Below are positions 10,145-18,831 of a stretch of 64,000 bases of DNA, piece by piece. Numbering within the stretch: position 1 is the stretch's first letter; each line of letters opens with the position of its first letter. The translations under genes were made by a program, and so were the position numbers. The notes beneath the pieces were generated by a model, which did no database searches, was not told where the DNA came from, and saw nothing but the letters and a program-made list of their open reading frames with translations. Source of the stretch: Promicromonosporaceae bacterium (lineage in GTDB: Bacteria > Actinomycetota > Actinomycetes > Actinomycetales > Cellulomonadaceae); contig WRHK01000010.1 of the NCBI GenBank assembly GCA_009783295.1, positions 1 through 64,000 on the forward strand. The letters are read 5' to 3'.

Positions 10145-12144
10145 GTCTCGTCCTCCTGAGGCACGACGACGTCGCGCACGTATCGCGTCTTGCCGGCGTC
10201 CCACACGCGGTGCAGGCCGTTGCGCTCCGCGGCGACCGCCTCGGTCCAGGACTCGTCCCACACGAGGTCGGGGTCGTCGCGGAACCGGCGGCGCTGGTAG
10301 GACTCCTTGGGCTGGCGCACCCAGCGGGTCGACGGGCCCGCGTAGCGGTAGTCGGGCGCGAGCCGGCGATCGGCCACGAACCCGGTGCGCTCGTACAGCG
10401 CCCCGTCGCTGATCATGGCGTCCGCGAAGGTCACCCATCGGGTCAGGTCGCCGGCGAGGGCGCGCTCGGCGTGGGCGAGGAGCCGGCTGAAGGCGCCCGG
10501 CACGATGCCGCGGGTTGCGAACCGGACGATCTCCCACTCGCCCTCTGCGCGGCGGCTGCGCGCTCCCCCGCGGGCCGACCGCAGGGCGAGCAGCGCGCGG
10601 ACGCGGCCGGCGTCGTCGACCAGCGCGAACCTCCGCGAGCACGTGACCGGGCCCTGGAGGTGGTTGCCGGCGAGGAACTCGTTGGCGACCCGGCCGGTGA
10701 CCTCGCGGACCGTGAGGGACCGCGCGCCGACCCGCTCGGAGCACTCCGGGGCGAGCTCCGGTCGCGTCAGGCGCAGCCCCGCCGTCACCCCCAGCCGGGC
10801 AGCGAGCGCCCGCACCACGATCTCGCGGCGGGCGAGCCAGTCGTCCTCCCAGACGGTGACGAGGCGGATCCCGGCCGCCCTCGCCGCCGCCAGCTTGGAC
10901 GCGTGCGCGTCGCGGGAGCGGAACTGCTCGCGGTGGTAGTAGACGCCGTTGTACTCGACGGCGACCGCGAGGTCGGGCAGGTAGGCGTCGAGCTCGTGAC
11001 CGGGCACGGCGCGGCGGTCGTTGGCGCGGATCTCGATGCCCGGGACGAGCGTGGCCAGCACCGCGCGCAGGTCGGCCTCGCCGCGCGACCTCGGGCGGCA
11101 CACGGGGCAGCCCGTGCCGGCCGACCGGTTGCCGACCGTGGCGCGCCAGCGATGGCCCTCGTCGCAGCGCCACAGCGCCAGGTAGTCGGAGAACGGGCCG
11201 ACGTCGGCGGCGCCGAGGTCGGGGTCGGCCCACTCGGCGGCCAGGGCGGGCGACACCACGGCGAGCGAGGCGCCGGCGGCGGGGACCATGCGGGCGCGGC
11301 CGCGCGTCGCGTACGAGCAGGCGGGGCAGCCGGTGGAGTAGAACGTGCGGTCGCCCGGCGCCGCCTGCCAGGCGTGGTCGCAGTCCGGGCAGAGCCACCA
11401 GACCCTGCGCCGGGACGATGCCGCCACCTCGCCGGGCGCCGCGGAGTTCCGCGTCGGGTGCCACAGCGCCGCGACGTCGGGGAACAGCTCCACGAGGGAG
11501 CGGCCGGGCTTCGGCAGCGCACGCCGGTCGGCGCCCGCGCGGCGGCCGCACTCGGGGCAGCCAGTCCCTGCATGGGCGCGCGAGACGACGGTGGCGCGCC
11601 ACCGGTGGCCGCAGGATCGGCACTGCCACGCCACCTTCCGGCTGGAGCCCGAGGTCACCGAGCCGGCGGCGAGCGTCGGCTCGTCCCACTCGCGCGCGAG
11701 GTCGGGGTGGGTGGTCGCGAGGTCGTTGACGCCCGACGTGGTGAACCGGCGCGAGCAGTAGGGGCACCCGTGGCCGCCGGTGAGCGTGCTGACCGGCGCC
11801 TCCCACTCGTGCCCGTCGTCGCAGGTCCAGCGCACGCGCCGGTTGGAGCGCGGGCCGATTGCCGTGGGGTCGACGTCGTTGCCCGGGTGCCACAGCGCGA
11901 GCAGCTCGGGGTGCAGCGTGGCGAAGTCGTTGACGCCGGGGATGCGGCGTCGCCCGGAGCAGTACGGGCACCCGGACACGCGGACGGTGCGGCCCACGAT
12001 GCGCGCGGACCACTCATGCCCGGCGTCGCACACCCACCAGCCCTGCTCCCCCGACGACGCCGGGACCTCGGAGGCCGCGAGCGCGTTACGGGGTGACCAC
12101 TGGTCGGCCACGTGCGTCTCCGCGACGGTCCGTCCCCCGGGCAT
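10141..12144 (-). CDS. Zinc-ribbon / Vsr-like endonuclease (homing-endonuclease-like) between nrdD and nrdG
   Basis: The 667-residue protein has five DUF4379-type zinc ribbons (near residues 36-63, 104-131, 170-199, 246-274 and 322-349), each of the form WxC-x-x-GHxW followed by GCPxC. A PD-(D/E)XK/Vsr-like nuclease core follows: a Glu in RGEADLRAVL, HELDAYLP near residue 384, AVEYNGVYYH near 395 and GIRLVTVWEDDW. The last 200 residues (FLAGNHLQG, WVTFADAMISDGALYERTGF) resemble the GNAT-like tail of phage homing endonucleases. The ATG at 12144 is chosen for its GGAGG 6 bases upstream; ATG 12162 is possible. It lies 55 bases after nrdD and overlaps nrdG by 4 bases. Cleavage activity is inferred. 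Confidence 0.8.
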   Translation of the reverse strand: MPGGRTVAETHVADQWSPRNALAASEVPASSGEQGWWVCDAGHEWSARIVGRTVRVSGCPYCSGRRRIPGVNDFATLHPELLALWHPGNDVDPTAIGPRSNRRVRWTCDDGHEWEAPVSTLTGGHGCPYCSRRFTTSGVNDLATTHPDLAREWDEPTLAAGSVTSGSSRKVAWQCRSCGHRWRATVVSRAHAGTGCPECGRRAGADRRALPKPGRSLVELFPDVAALWHPTRNSAAPGEVAASSRRRVWWLCPDCDHAWQAAPGDRTFYSTGCPACSYATRGRARMVPAAGASLAVVSPALAAEWADPDLGAADVGPFSDYLALWRCDEGHRWRATVGNRSAGTGCPVCRPRSRGEADLRAVLATLVPGIEIRANDRRAVPGHELDAYLPDLAVAVEYNGVYYHREQFRSRDAHASKLAAARAAGIRLVTVWEDDWLARREIVVRALAARLGVTAGLRLTRPELAPECSERVGARSLTVREVTGRVANEFLAGNHLQGPVTCSRRFALVDDAGRVRALLALRSARGGARSRRAEGEWEIVRFATRGIVPGAFSRLLAHAERALAGDLTRWVTFADAMISDGALYERTGFVADRRLAPDYRYAGPSTRWVRQPKESYQRRRFRDDPDLVWDESWTEAVAAERNGLHRVWDAGKTRYVRDVVVPQEDET

Positions 12145-12199
12145 CGTCCACCTCCACTGCATCAAACCTGTGCCGCGGTCGCGCAGCTCGGTCTGAAAC

Positions 12200-14482
12200 C
12201 TAGCGAGCGCCGCCGACAAGGTCGCTCGACCCAGCCGTGTGGTGCACGCGCGACGCGAGCTCGTGCTGCCGGCCGCGGACGACACCGCGGGCGACGGGCT
12301 CCGAGAGGTACCCGCACACGCGGCGGATGACCTCGACCGAGTCCGGGTCGTGGCCGTTCTCGGCGCGGCCCGTGTTGCCGCAGCTCGGGCAGGCGAAGCC
12401 GTCGTTCGTCGCGGTGAACTCGCCCTCGTACCGGCACGCCAGGCAGCGGTCGATGGGCACGTTGACGCCCATGTAGCCGATCTCGTGGTCGTAGGCGTAG
12501 TCCCACACGGCCTCGACGGCCTTGGGGTTGTTCCGGACGTTCGGCCACTCGGTGTAGTGGATGAACCCGCCTGACGTGAGCGGCGCGTACGGCGCCTCGA
12601 AGTCGAGCTTGCGGAACGGGGTCCATCCGTCGGCCTCGCCCAGGCGCACGTCGACGTGGAAGGAGTTCGTGTAGTAGACGCGGCCGTTGCCCTTGTCGGT
12701 GATGTCGGGGACGGCGCCGAACTTCTCGCGGTCCATCTTCGCGAACCGGTCGGTCAGAGACTCCGACGGGGTCGAGTACACAGAGATCGACGCCCCGGGA
12801 ACGATGCCGCCGGTCCCCGACAGGTCGGCGTCGTTCCACTCTCCGCACTTGGCCTTCATGTGGGTCAGGATGTCGAGAGTGAACTGCTTGGCCTCGGAGT
12901 TCTCCTCCCAGCGCCGCCCGTAGAACGCGGCGGCCACCTCGTACAGGCCGATGTAGCCGAGCGACAGCGTCGCGCGCCCGTTGTCGAAGAGGTGCCCGAC
13001 GGACTCACCGTCGGAGAGCCGCGCGAAGCCGCCGGACTTGTACAGGATCGGGGCGTTCTCGGGCACCGCCTGGCGCACCCGCGCCTCGCGGAAGCGAAGG
13101 CCCTCGTGGACGATCTCGAGCCGCTCGTCGAGCAGAGCCCAGAAAGCGGCCTGGTCGCCGCGGGTCTCGAGCGCGATGCGCGGCAGGTTGACCGTGACGA
13201 CGCCCAGGTTCATGCGCCCGAGCGTCTCCTGCTCCCCCGTCGCCGGGTCGACGTACGGCGACAGGTGCGACCGGCAGCCCATCGACGTCTTGTAGGACCC
13301 GGTGATCTTGACGATGTTGTCGTACATGACGACGTCGGGGTACATGCGCTGCGTCGCGCAGGCGATGGCCTGCTGCTTGATGTCGTAGTTCGGGTCGCCG
13401 GCGTCGAGGTTGACCCCGCGCTTCAGCGTGAAGATCAGCTTGGGGAAGATCGGCGTGCGCTGCTCGGCGCCGAGACCGCGCTGCTGGACGGCGAGCACCG
13501 CCTTCTGGATCTCCCGTTCGAACCACGACGTGCCCAGACCGAGGCCGATGGACACGAAAGGGGTCTGACCGTTGGTGCTGCTCACGGTATTGATGTTGTG
13601 CAGGAGCGCCTGCGCCCCGTCGTAGATCTCCTTCGACGTCCTCTGCCGCGCGTACTCCACGCGGTCGTGCGCGTCCGGGATCCATTCCGTCGCCACGGCC
13701 AGGTGCTTGACGTACGACTTCTCCGCGTACGGCGCCAGCAGCAGGTCGATGGTCTCGACGGTGACGCCGCCGTACTGCGCCGAGGAGATCGCCGTGATGA
13801 TCTGCGAGAGCACCGACGCCGCCGTCTCGAACGACCGGGGCGTCATGATGCTGGCGTTGCCCATCGTGAACCCGTTGGCGAGCATGTCCGCGAAGTTCGG
13901 CAGGTCGCAGTTGTTGAACGGCGTGTACGGCGAGTAGTCCAGGTCGTGGAAGTGGATCTGGCCCTTGACGTGGGCGTTCGCGACGCGCGGCGGCAGCATC
14001 GCCAGCCCGCGCGCCTTCGCGACGGACCCGGCCATGCGGTCGCGCTGCACGTGGAACACGCGGGCGTCCTTGTTGGCGTTCTCGTTCGCCACCTCGTCGT
14101 CGGTGAGGCGGCCCACCTGGTGCTCGACGCTGAACGCCTGCTGGCGGCGCAGGTCCTTCTCGAGGCGGTAGGTGGTGTAGATCTCGGCGACGTCGCCGTG
14201 GCCCAGCTCCATGAGGGCCTGCTCGACGACGGCCTGGATCTCGTAGACCTTGACGTCGACGGCGAAGCGGCGCAGCAGCTCGCGGTCCACGGCGTCCACG
14301 ACGGCGCCCAGGGCGGCCTCGTCGACCTTGTCGTCCCAGGCGCGGCTCCACGCGGGGCGGATCGCGTCGCGGATGCGGCGCAGGTCGTAGGTGGTCCGGG
14401 TGCCGTCACGCTTGATGACCGTGGGCGCCGTCACCAGCAGGGCGGGCGTGGTGACGGTGGGGTCGACGTCGAGCTGAGTCAC
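12200..14482 (-). CDS. nrdD: Anaerobic ribonucleoside-triphosphate reductase
   Basis: NrdD is the glycyl-radical class III reductase that makes dNTPs without oxygen. The 760-residue protein starts with an ATP-cone allosteric domain (TVIKRDGTRTTYDLRRIRDAI), contains the long catalytic barrel, and ends with the zinc-binding Cys pairs CLAC and CPSC followed by the glycyl radical loop RRVCGYL. The tail beyond GYL is about a dozen residues longer than I would expect. The GTG start at 14482 places the ATP-cone near the N-terminus, with GAGG 10 bases upstream; an earlier start at 14578 would add residues unlike the family. No NrdR box was recognised upstream. Confidence 0.93.
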   Translation of the reverse strand: MTQLDVDPTVTTPALLVTAPTVIKRDGTRTTYDLRRIRDAIRPAWSRAWDDKVDEAALGAVVDAVDRELLRRFAVDVKVYEIQAVVEQALMELGHGDVAEIYTTYRLEKDLRRQQAFSVEHQVGRLTDDEVANENANKDARVFHVQRDRMAGSVAKARGLAMLPPRVANAHVKGQIHFHDLDYSPYTPFNNCDLPNFADMLANGFTMGNASIMTPRSFETAASVLSQIITAISSAQYGGVTVETIDLLLAPYAEKSYVKHLAVATEWIPDAHDRVEYARQRTSKEIYDGAQALLHNINTVSSTNGQTPFVSIGLGLGTSWFEREIQKAVLAVQQRGLGAEQRTPIFPKLIFTLKRGVNLDAGDPNYDIKQQAIACATQRMYPDVVMYDNIVKITGSYKTSMGCRSHLSPYVDPATGEQETLGRMNLGVVTVNLPRIALETRGDQAAFWALLDERLEIVHEGLRFREARVRQAVPENAPILYKSGGFARLSDGESVGHLFDNGRATLSLGYIGLYEVAAAFYGRRWEENSEAKQFTLDILTHMKAKCGEWNDADLSGTGGIVPGASISVYSTPSESLTDRFAKMDREKFGAVPDITDKGNGRVYYTNSFHVDVRLGEADGWTPFRKLDFEAPYAPLTSGGFIHYTEWPNVRNNPKAVEAVWDYAYDHEIGYMGVNVPIDRCLACRYEGEFTATNDGFACPSCGNTGRAENGHDPDSVEVIRRVCGYLSEPVARGVVRGRQHELASRVHHTAGSSDLVGGAR

Positions 14483-14580
14483 TGTGCGGGTACCTCGGAC
14501 GGTGGTCGGGGCGGGTGGGCGAGGCAACGCTACCCACGCCGCGAGGGCGCTCGACGCCGGTTTCCGACCCTGATGCACAA

Positions 14581-14629
14581 GACGCCGCGTGAGGTCCGCG
14601 ACATGGTGCCGGGGACCTCACGCGACGTC
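14581..14629 (-). terminator. Large inverted repeat between the HTH gene and nrdD
   Basis: Twelve perfect pairs (14586-14597 with 14613-14624), one mismatch and four further pairs give a 17-position stem with a 15-base loop. It lies 12 bases after the HTH gene stop and 98 bases before the nrdD start. It may end transcription of the HTH gene, or control nrdD; there is no T-tract. Confidence 0.45.
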
Positions 14630-14641
14630 ATGACGTGCTGT

Positions 14642-14962
14642 TCAGGCAGCCCCGCGGGCCTGGGTGACCCACTTGGAGACGGTCGCCCCGGTGGTGCCGA
14701 GGGTGGCCGCGATCTCCTTGCTGGCGACGCCCGCCTCGACGGCCTCGAGGGTGGCCTGGACGGTCGCGGCGCGCAGGGCGTCGGTGAGCTCGTTCAGGCG
14801 CGCGAGGCGCTGGACGTGCTCCTCGGGCTGGGCGGGCGTACCGGCGACCCAGTCGTGGGTGAGGCCGGTGAGGGCCTCGGTGAGACCCAGGCCGGGCGTC
14901 TCCTGGCGGTCGACCCAGGATGCGACAGCGGGGACGAGCTTGATGGGGGCGGGAGTGGACAC
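14642..14962 (-). CDS. Small helix-turn-helix protein
   Basis: This 106-residue protein has a C-terminal helix-turn-helix (AVEAGVASKEIAATLGTTGATVSKWVTQ) resembling the HTH of resolvases and sigma-factor-like regulators, preceded by a helical region (NELTDALRAATVQATLEAVEAG). The N-terminal half has no recognised domain. The GTG at 14962 has GGAGG 4 bases upstream. It is transcribed toward nrdD, divergent from the Rrf2 gene, and may be a regulator of one of them, which I infer only from position. Confidence 0.65.
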   Translation of the reverse strand: MSTPAPIKLVPAVASWVDRQETPGLGLTEALTGLTHDWVAGTPAQPEEHVQRLARLNELTDALRAATVQATLEAVEAGVASKEIAATLGTTGATVSKWVTQARGAA

Positions 14963-15107
14963 GGAACCTCCGAACGTTCGACGACGGACCCAGGCTCGCG
15001 CGCGCGGCCTGGCACGGGCAGTCTCTGGCCCGCACGGGAGTGTCGCCAGGCGTTGATCGGACGTCCCATGCCGCGGACTGCGGGATCGGCCGTGGGAGGA
15101 TTCCGGC

Positions 15108-15614
15108 GTGCGGATCACAGCCAAGATCGACTACGCCGTCCGGCTCTCGGTCGAGCTCGCGGCGCGGTACGACGGCGGCGCCCACGCCAAGTCGGAGGAC
15201 CTGGCGGCGGCGCAGCAGATCCCGGCCGCGTACGTGCTCGGCCTGCTCAACGCGCTGAAGCAGGCAGGTCTGGTGGTGACGCGCCGCGGCGCCGACGGCG
15301 GCGCGCGCCTTGCCGCCCCGCCGCGGGAGATCGCGGTGGCCGACGTGATCCGCGCGATCGACGGGCCGCTGGCCACCATCGGCGACCGGCACGTCGAGAC
15401 GGTCACCTACCCGGGGTCGTCGGCGGCCGTGCGCGACGTGTGGGTGGCGCTGCGGGTGGCGATGCGGTCGGTGCTCGACGTCGTGACGCTGGCCGACGTC
15501 GTCGCCGGCGAGCTGCCCGCCGAGGTCGCGGCCCTGCTGGGCAAGGACGACGCCTGGACCACCCGCCCGAGCGGCCGCTCGGTGGTGCGCGCGTCGGCGC
15601 GCGGCGAGGCCTGA
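15108..15614 (+). CDS. Rrf2-family transcriptional regulator without cluster cysteines
   Basis: The 168-residue protein has the Rrf2 winged helix: MRITAKIDYAVRLSVELAA, the recognition region LAAAQQIPAAYVLGLLNALKQAGLVVTRRGADGG and the dimerisation helix. It contains no cysteine at all, so it cannot bind the iron-sulfur cluster of IscR or NsrR and is more like CymR, the cysteine-metabolism repressor. This fits the genes that follow on the same strand, a Cys-containing leader peptide and two flavin reductases of a type used for sulfonate sulfur. The GTG start has GGGAGGA 7 bases upstream. Confidence 0.85.
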   Translation: MRITAKIDYAVRLSVELAARYDGGAHAKSEDLAAAQQIPAAYVLGLLNALKQAGLVVTRRGADGGARLAAPPREIAVADVIRAIDGPLATIGDRHVETVTYPGSSAAVRDVWVALRVAMRSVLDVVTLADVVAGELPAEVAALLGKDDAWTTRPSGRSVVRASARGEA

Positions 15615-15680
15615 TCTCACCACGTAAGACGACCACGCTTTCTGGAGCGAATCACTCTGGTTAGCCGTAGCGTCCTCGCC

Positions 15681-15752
15681 ATGCGCACCTCGCGTCGCTT
15701 CGTCTCCGCCCGCCGCCGGCACGTCGCCGCCGGCTGTCGTCGTCGCCCCTGA
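15681..15752 (+). CDS. Putative leader peptide upstream of flavin reductases
   Basis: A 23-codon ORF encodes a very basic peptide, MRTSRRFVSARRRHVAAG followed by CRRRP, with a single Cys near its end. Short Arg-rich peptides with an RRHV-like core and a late Cys are a recurring feature upstream of sulfur-metabolism genes in actinobacteria, where they act as cis-regulatory upstream ORFs; I infer the same here. A possible -10 box, TAGCGT at 15668-15673, ends 7 bases before the ATG, suggesting a leaderless transcript. Its stop is 56 bases before the FMN reductase start. It is not a product in its own right. Confidence 0.55.
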   Translation: MRTSRRFVSARRRHVAAGCRRRP

Positions 15753-15808
15753 CCCGACGACCCCGGCCCCTCGCGCGGCCTCCCCCTTGTGTCCCTGGAG
15801 CTGATCCC

Positions 15809-16354
15809 ATGCGCTCGCTTCGCCCTGCCCCCGTGCGGTCCGACGTCGTCGTGCTCGTCGGCAACCCGCGCCCCGCCTCCCGCACCCGCGCCGCCGCCGA
15901 GGCGGTCGCCGCGCAGGTCGCCCGGCACCGCCAGATCGACGGCGACGCCGTCACTATCGAGCTCGCAGACCTGGCCGGCGACCTCTTCGCCCCCGACGCC
16001 CCCGCCGTCGACGCCGCGCTCGCCCAGGCCGCGAGCGCCCGCCTGCTGGTGGTCGCGACGCCCGTCTACAAGGGCTCGTACACGGGGCTGCTCAAGGCGT
16101 TCCTCGACCGGTACGGCCCGGGTGGCCTGGACGGCGTGCCCGTGGTCCCGCTGGTCGTGTCCGCCAGCCCGGCGCACTCCGCGGCGGGCGACGTCCACCT
16201 GCTGCCGCTCCTGGCCGAGCTCGGCGCGGACGTGCCGGCGTCGGCGCTCGCCCTCCTGGAGCCGGACCTGCCGGACGCGGCCGCCGCCGCCGACCGCTGG
16301 GTCGACGCCGTCCGCACCGCCGCCGTCCGCGCCACCGCGGAGGTGGCGTCGTGA
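15809..16354 (+). CDS. NAD(P)H-dependent FMN reductase (SsuE/MsuE-like)
   Basis: The 181-residue flavodoxin-fold protein has the family start VVLVGNPRPASRTRAAAEAVA, the FMN-binding ATPVYKGSYTGLLKAFLDRYG loop and the PLVVSASPAHS strand. SsuE-type enzymes supply reduced flavin to two-component monooxygenases that release sulfite from alkanesulfonates. GGAG lies 8 bases before the ATG. Its stop overlaps the GTG of the next gene by 4 bases, so the two reductases are co-translated. No monooxygenase partner is adjacent; the luciferase-like protein at 27979 is distant. Confidence 0.85.
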   Translation: MRSLRPAPVRSDVVVLVGNPRPASRTRAAAEAVAAQVARHRQIDGDAVTIELADLAGDLFAPDAPAVDAALAQAASARLLVVATPVYKGSYTGLLKAFLDRYGPGGLDGVPVVPLVVSASPAHSAAGDVHLLPLLAELGADVPASALALLEPDLPDAAAAADRWVDAVRTAAVRATAEVAS

Positions 16355-16857
16355 CCGCGCTCGCCGAGCACCGGGACACCCTGAGCGCCGACGCGTTCAG
16401 GTCGGTGTTCCGCGGCCACCCCGCGGGGGTCGCCGTCGTGACGACGCTGCACGCGGGGCGACCGGTCGGGTTCACCGCGACGTCCGTCATCTCGGTGTCC
16501 GCCGACCCGCCGCTGCTCGCCTTCTCGCTGCACTCGACGTCGTCCTCGTGGCCCGCCCTCTCCGCCGCCGGCTCGGTGGCCGTGAGCTTCCTGACGGCCG
16601 GCCAGGAGGAGGTCTCGACCCGGTTCGCGACCAGCGGCATCGACCGGTTCGCGGCAGGCGGCTGGCACGCGCTCGAGACAGGCGAGCCCGTGATCGACGG
16701 CGCCGCCGCGTGGATCCGGGCGCGCGTCGTCGACCGGATCCAGGCCGGGCCGAGCCATCTCGTGACGGTCGAGGCCGTCTGGCACGCGCGGTTCGGGGAA
16801 CCCGAGCCGCTCGTGTTCCACGACCGCCGCTACCACCGCCTCCGCTCGGCCTCCTGA
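16351..16857 (+). CDS. Flavin reductase-like domain protein
   Basis: This 168-residue protein belongs to the flavin reductase split-barrel family (HpaC, RutF and similar): FRGHPAGVAVVTTLHAGRPVGFTATSVISVSADPPLLAFSL carries the FMN-binding strands and LSAAGSVAVSFLTAGQEEVSTRFA the typical continuation. The last strand ends with PLVFHDRRYHRL, as usual. It overlaps the preceding FMN reductase gene by 4 bases (GTGA). Having two flavin reductases of different folds in one small operon under an Rrf2-type gene suggests reduced-flavin supply for an oxygenase elsewhere. Confidence 0.88.
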   Translation: MTALAEHRDTLSADAFRSVFRGHPAGVAVVTTLHAGRPVGFTATSVISVSADPPLLAFSLHSTSSSWPALSAAGSVAVSFLTAGQEEVSTRFATSGIDRFAAGGWHALETGEPVIDGAAAWIRARVVDRIQAGPSHLVTVEAVWHARFGEPEPLVFHDRRYHRLRSAS

Positions 16858-16864
16858 GGCGCGG

Positions 16865-18769
16865 TCAGGCCAGCCGCCACACCCCGACGGCTGGGCCCTC
16901 GCCACCCACGCGCGCCCCCGCCTCGACCACGTCGAGCGCGGGGGTGCCCACGAGCGCGCCACCGTGGACGAGCTCGGGCTCGCCGTCGCCGAGGATCCGG
17001 GCCGGGAGCGTGGCGCCCGCCCACGGGGCCCGCGCCACGACCACGAGCAGCCGCTCGCCGGCCGACTCGCGCACGTAGACGAGGGCGTCGTCGTCGACCA
17101 CCGCCCACCGCAGGCCGCCGTCGCGCAGGGCCTCGGAGCCGCCGCGCAGGCGCGACAGCGAGCGGAACACCTCGAGCGTCGCGGTGTCCCACCGCGGGCC
17201 GCCCGACGCCGCCTGGTCCCACGCCATGGTGACCCGGGAGTGCTCGCCGGTCTCGCCGCGGGCGCCCACCTCGTCGCCCGCGAACACCATGGGGACGCCC
17301 GGGTACGTGAACAGGAGCGCGGCGGCGAGCTCGACCCGCTCGGGCGACCCGACGGCGGTGCGCAGCCGGGCCGTGTCGTGCGAGCCCAGGTTGTTGAGCT
17401 GCACGCTCGCCACCTGCCACGGCACGCGGGCGCCGAAGTCGCGCATGGCCGCCACGGCCGTGCGGCCGGGCACCGGTCGGCGGGCCACCGGCACGCTGAC
17501 GAAGTCCAGCCCGGAGCCGGCGTCGGCCAGCCAGCCCCACACCGGGCGCGAGAACCCGGAGTAGTTCATCGCGGAGTGCCAGCCGTCGCCCGGCAGGTCG
17601 CCCGTCCAGTCGAAGAAGTGCTCGCCGACCAGCGCCGCCTCCGGGTTGATGCCCGTGGCCCGCTCGCGGACGCGGCGGGAGATCTCGACCGTGCGGTCGG
17701 CCACCCCGTACCGCCCTGTCATGTTCGCGACGTCGACCCGCCAGCCGTCCAGGTAGCCCGACCCGTCGGGGCGCCGCAGCCAGCGCGGGATCGCCGCGGC
17801 GTCGTCGTCCACCATGCGCTGCCACACCAGGTCCTGCGACCAGTCGAGCTTGGGCAGCGACGAGAACCCGAGCCAGGAGACGTAGCCGGGCCGCACGCGC
17901 GGGTCGACGTCGAGCGCGCCCGGCGTGTCCTCCCACAGGTAGAGCTCGCGCTCCGGGGCGGCGGGGTCTGCCTGGGCGCGCACGAACCACTCGTGGCCCG
18001 CGCCCGTGTGGTTGGGCGTGATGTCGCCCATGAGCCGCATGCCGCGGGCGTGCACCTGTGCCGCGAGCGCCGCGAGCGCGTCGTCGCCGCCGAGCAGCGG
18101 GTCGACGTGCTCGAACGTCGAGGCGTCGTACCGGTGGCACGACCGGCCGGGGAAGAACGGCGTCAGGTAGAGCGTGCGGACGCCGAGCGACTCCAGGTGG
18201 TCGAGGTGCTCGGCGACGCCCGCGAGGTCTCCTCCGTAGAGCTGCTGGCCGGTGAGGGCCCCGAAGCGGGCCGGCTCGGCGTCCCAGTCCATCGGCACGG
18301 CCCAGTCGGGCGTGGGGTGCGTGTCGGCCTGCGCGGAGCGCGCGAACCGGTCGGGGAACACCTGGTACACGGTGCCGTCGGCGAGCCAGCCGGGCGGCGG
18401 CGGGGCGGTCAGCAGGCGGAAGTCGTGGGTGTCGGCGACGTCGCGCTCGTGCACGCCCTCGCCGTCGAGCCACAGGTAGCCGGCGGGTGCCGCGGGCACG
18501 TCGAGCAGGAACCGGTACGACGTGGAGGGGTGGTGCACCACGACGTCGGCGACGTACGCGTCCTCGCCGCCCTCGTCGACGGCGGCGGTCTCCCGCCGCG
18601 CCTCGGTGATGCGCGGCTCGCCGTCCAGGACGGTGCGCAGCCAGACGGTGCGCACCCCCGCCGCGCGGGGCACGGCGACGCGCACGGGCACGACGTCGCC
18701 CAGGGCGTGCGGGCCGGGCGGCACGTAGCGGGCGGAGCCGTCGTGGTGGGGCTGGTCCAGCAGGGTCAC
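16865..18769 (-). CDS. GH13 alpha-glycosidase (maltodextrin/alpha-glucoside hydrolase)
   Basis: The 634-residue cytoplasmic protein (no signal peptide) has an N-terminal beta-domain to about residue 125, then a GH13 barrel. The catalytic set is complete: nucleophile Asp346 in DGWRVDVAN, acid/base Glu383 in LVGEHF, and Asp465 in NLGSHDTAR; MGDITPNHTG is the first conserved region. The N-terminal domain and VYQVFPDRF start recall neopullulanase or maltogenic alpha-glucosidase types. It is the last gene of the aglEFG-lacI cluster and should cleave the imported alpha-glucosides. It ends 7 bases from the convergent flavin reductase stop. Confidence 0.9.
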   Translation of the reverse strand: MTLLDQPHHDGSARYVPPGPHALGDVVPVRVAVPRAAGVRTVWLRTVLDGEPRITEARRETAAVDEGGEDAYVADVVVHHPSTSYRFLLDVPAAPAGYLWLDGEGVHERDVADTHDFRLLTAPPPPGWLADGTVYQVFPDRFARSAQADTHPTPDWAVPMDWDAEPARFGALTGQQLYGGDLAGVAEHLDHLESLGVRTLYLTPFFPGRSCHRYDASTFEHVDPLLGGDDALAALAAQVHARGMRLMGDITPNHTGAGHEWFVRAQADPAAPERELYLWEDTPGALDVDPRVRPGYVSWLGFSSLPKLDWSQDLVWQRMVDDDAAAIPRWLRRPDGSGYLDGWRVDVANMTGRYGVADRTVEISRRVRERATGINPEAALVGEHFFDWTGDLPGDGWHSAMNYSGFSRPVWGWLADAGSGLDFVSVPVARRPVPGRTAVAAMRDFGARVPWQVASVQLNNLGSHDTARLRTAVGSPERVELAAALLFTYPGVPMVFAGDEVGARGETGEHSRVTMAWDQAASGGPRWDTATLEVFRSLSRLRGGSEALRDGGLRWAVVDDDALVYVRESAGERLLVVVARAPWAGATLPARILGDGEPELVHGGALVGTPALDVVEAGARVGGEGPAVGVWRLA

Positions 18770-18831
18770 GCGCTCTCCCGGGGGACGTGTGTGGCGGGCA
18801 GCAGAACGGTAGCGGTCGCCGCGCCGTGGGC

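Noticed and set aside
14483..14660. NrdR box upstream of nrdD
   Set aside because: No sequence near the usual ACAC-type NrdR consensus could be found by eye; only the large inverted repeat is present.
12656..15664. Long open frame on the plus strand opposite nrdD
   Set aside because: It has Arg, Val, Asp and His-rich, domain-free translation, as expected of the antisense frame in very GC-rich DNA, and nrdD on the other strand is unambiguous.
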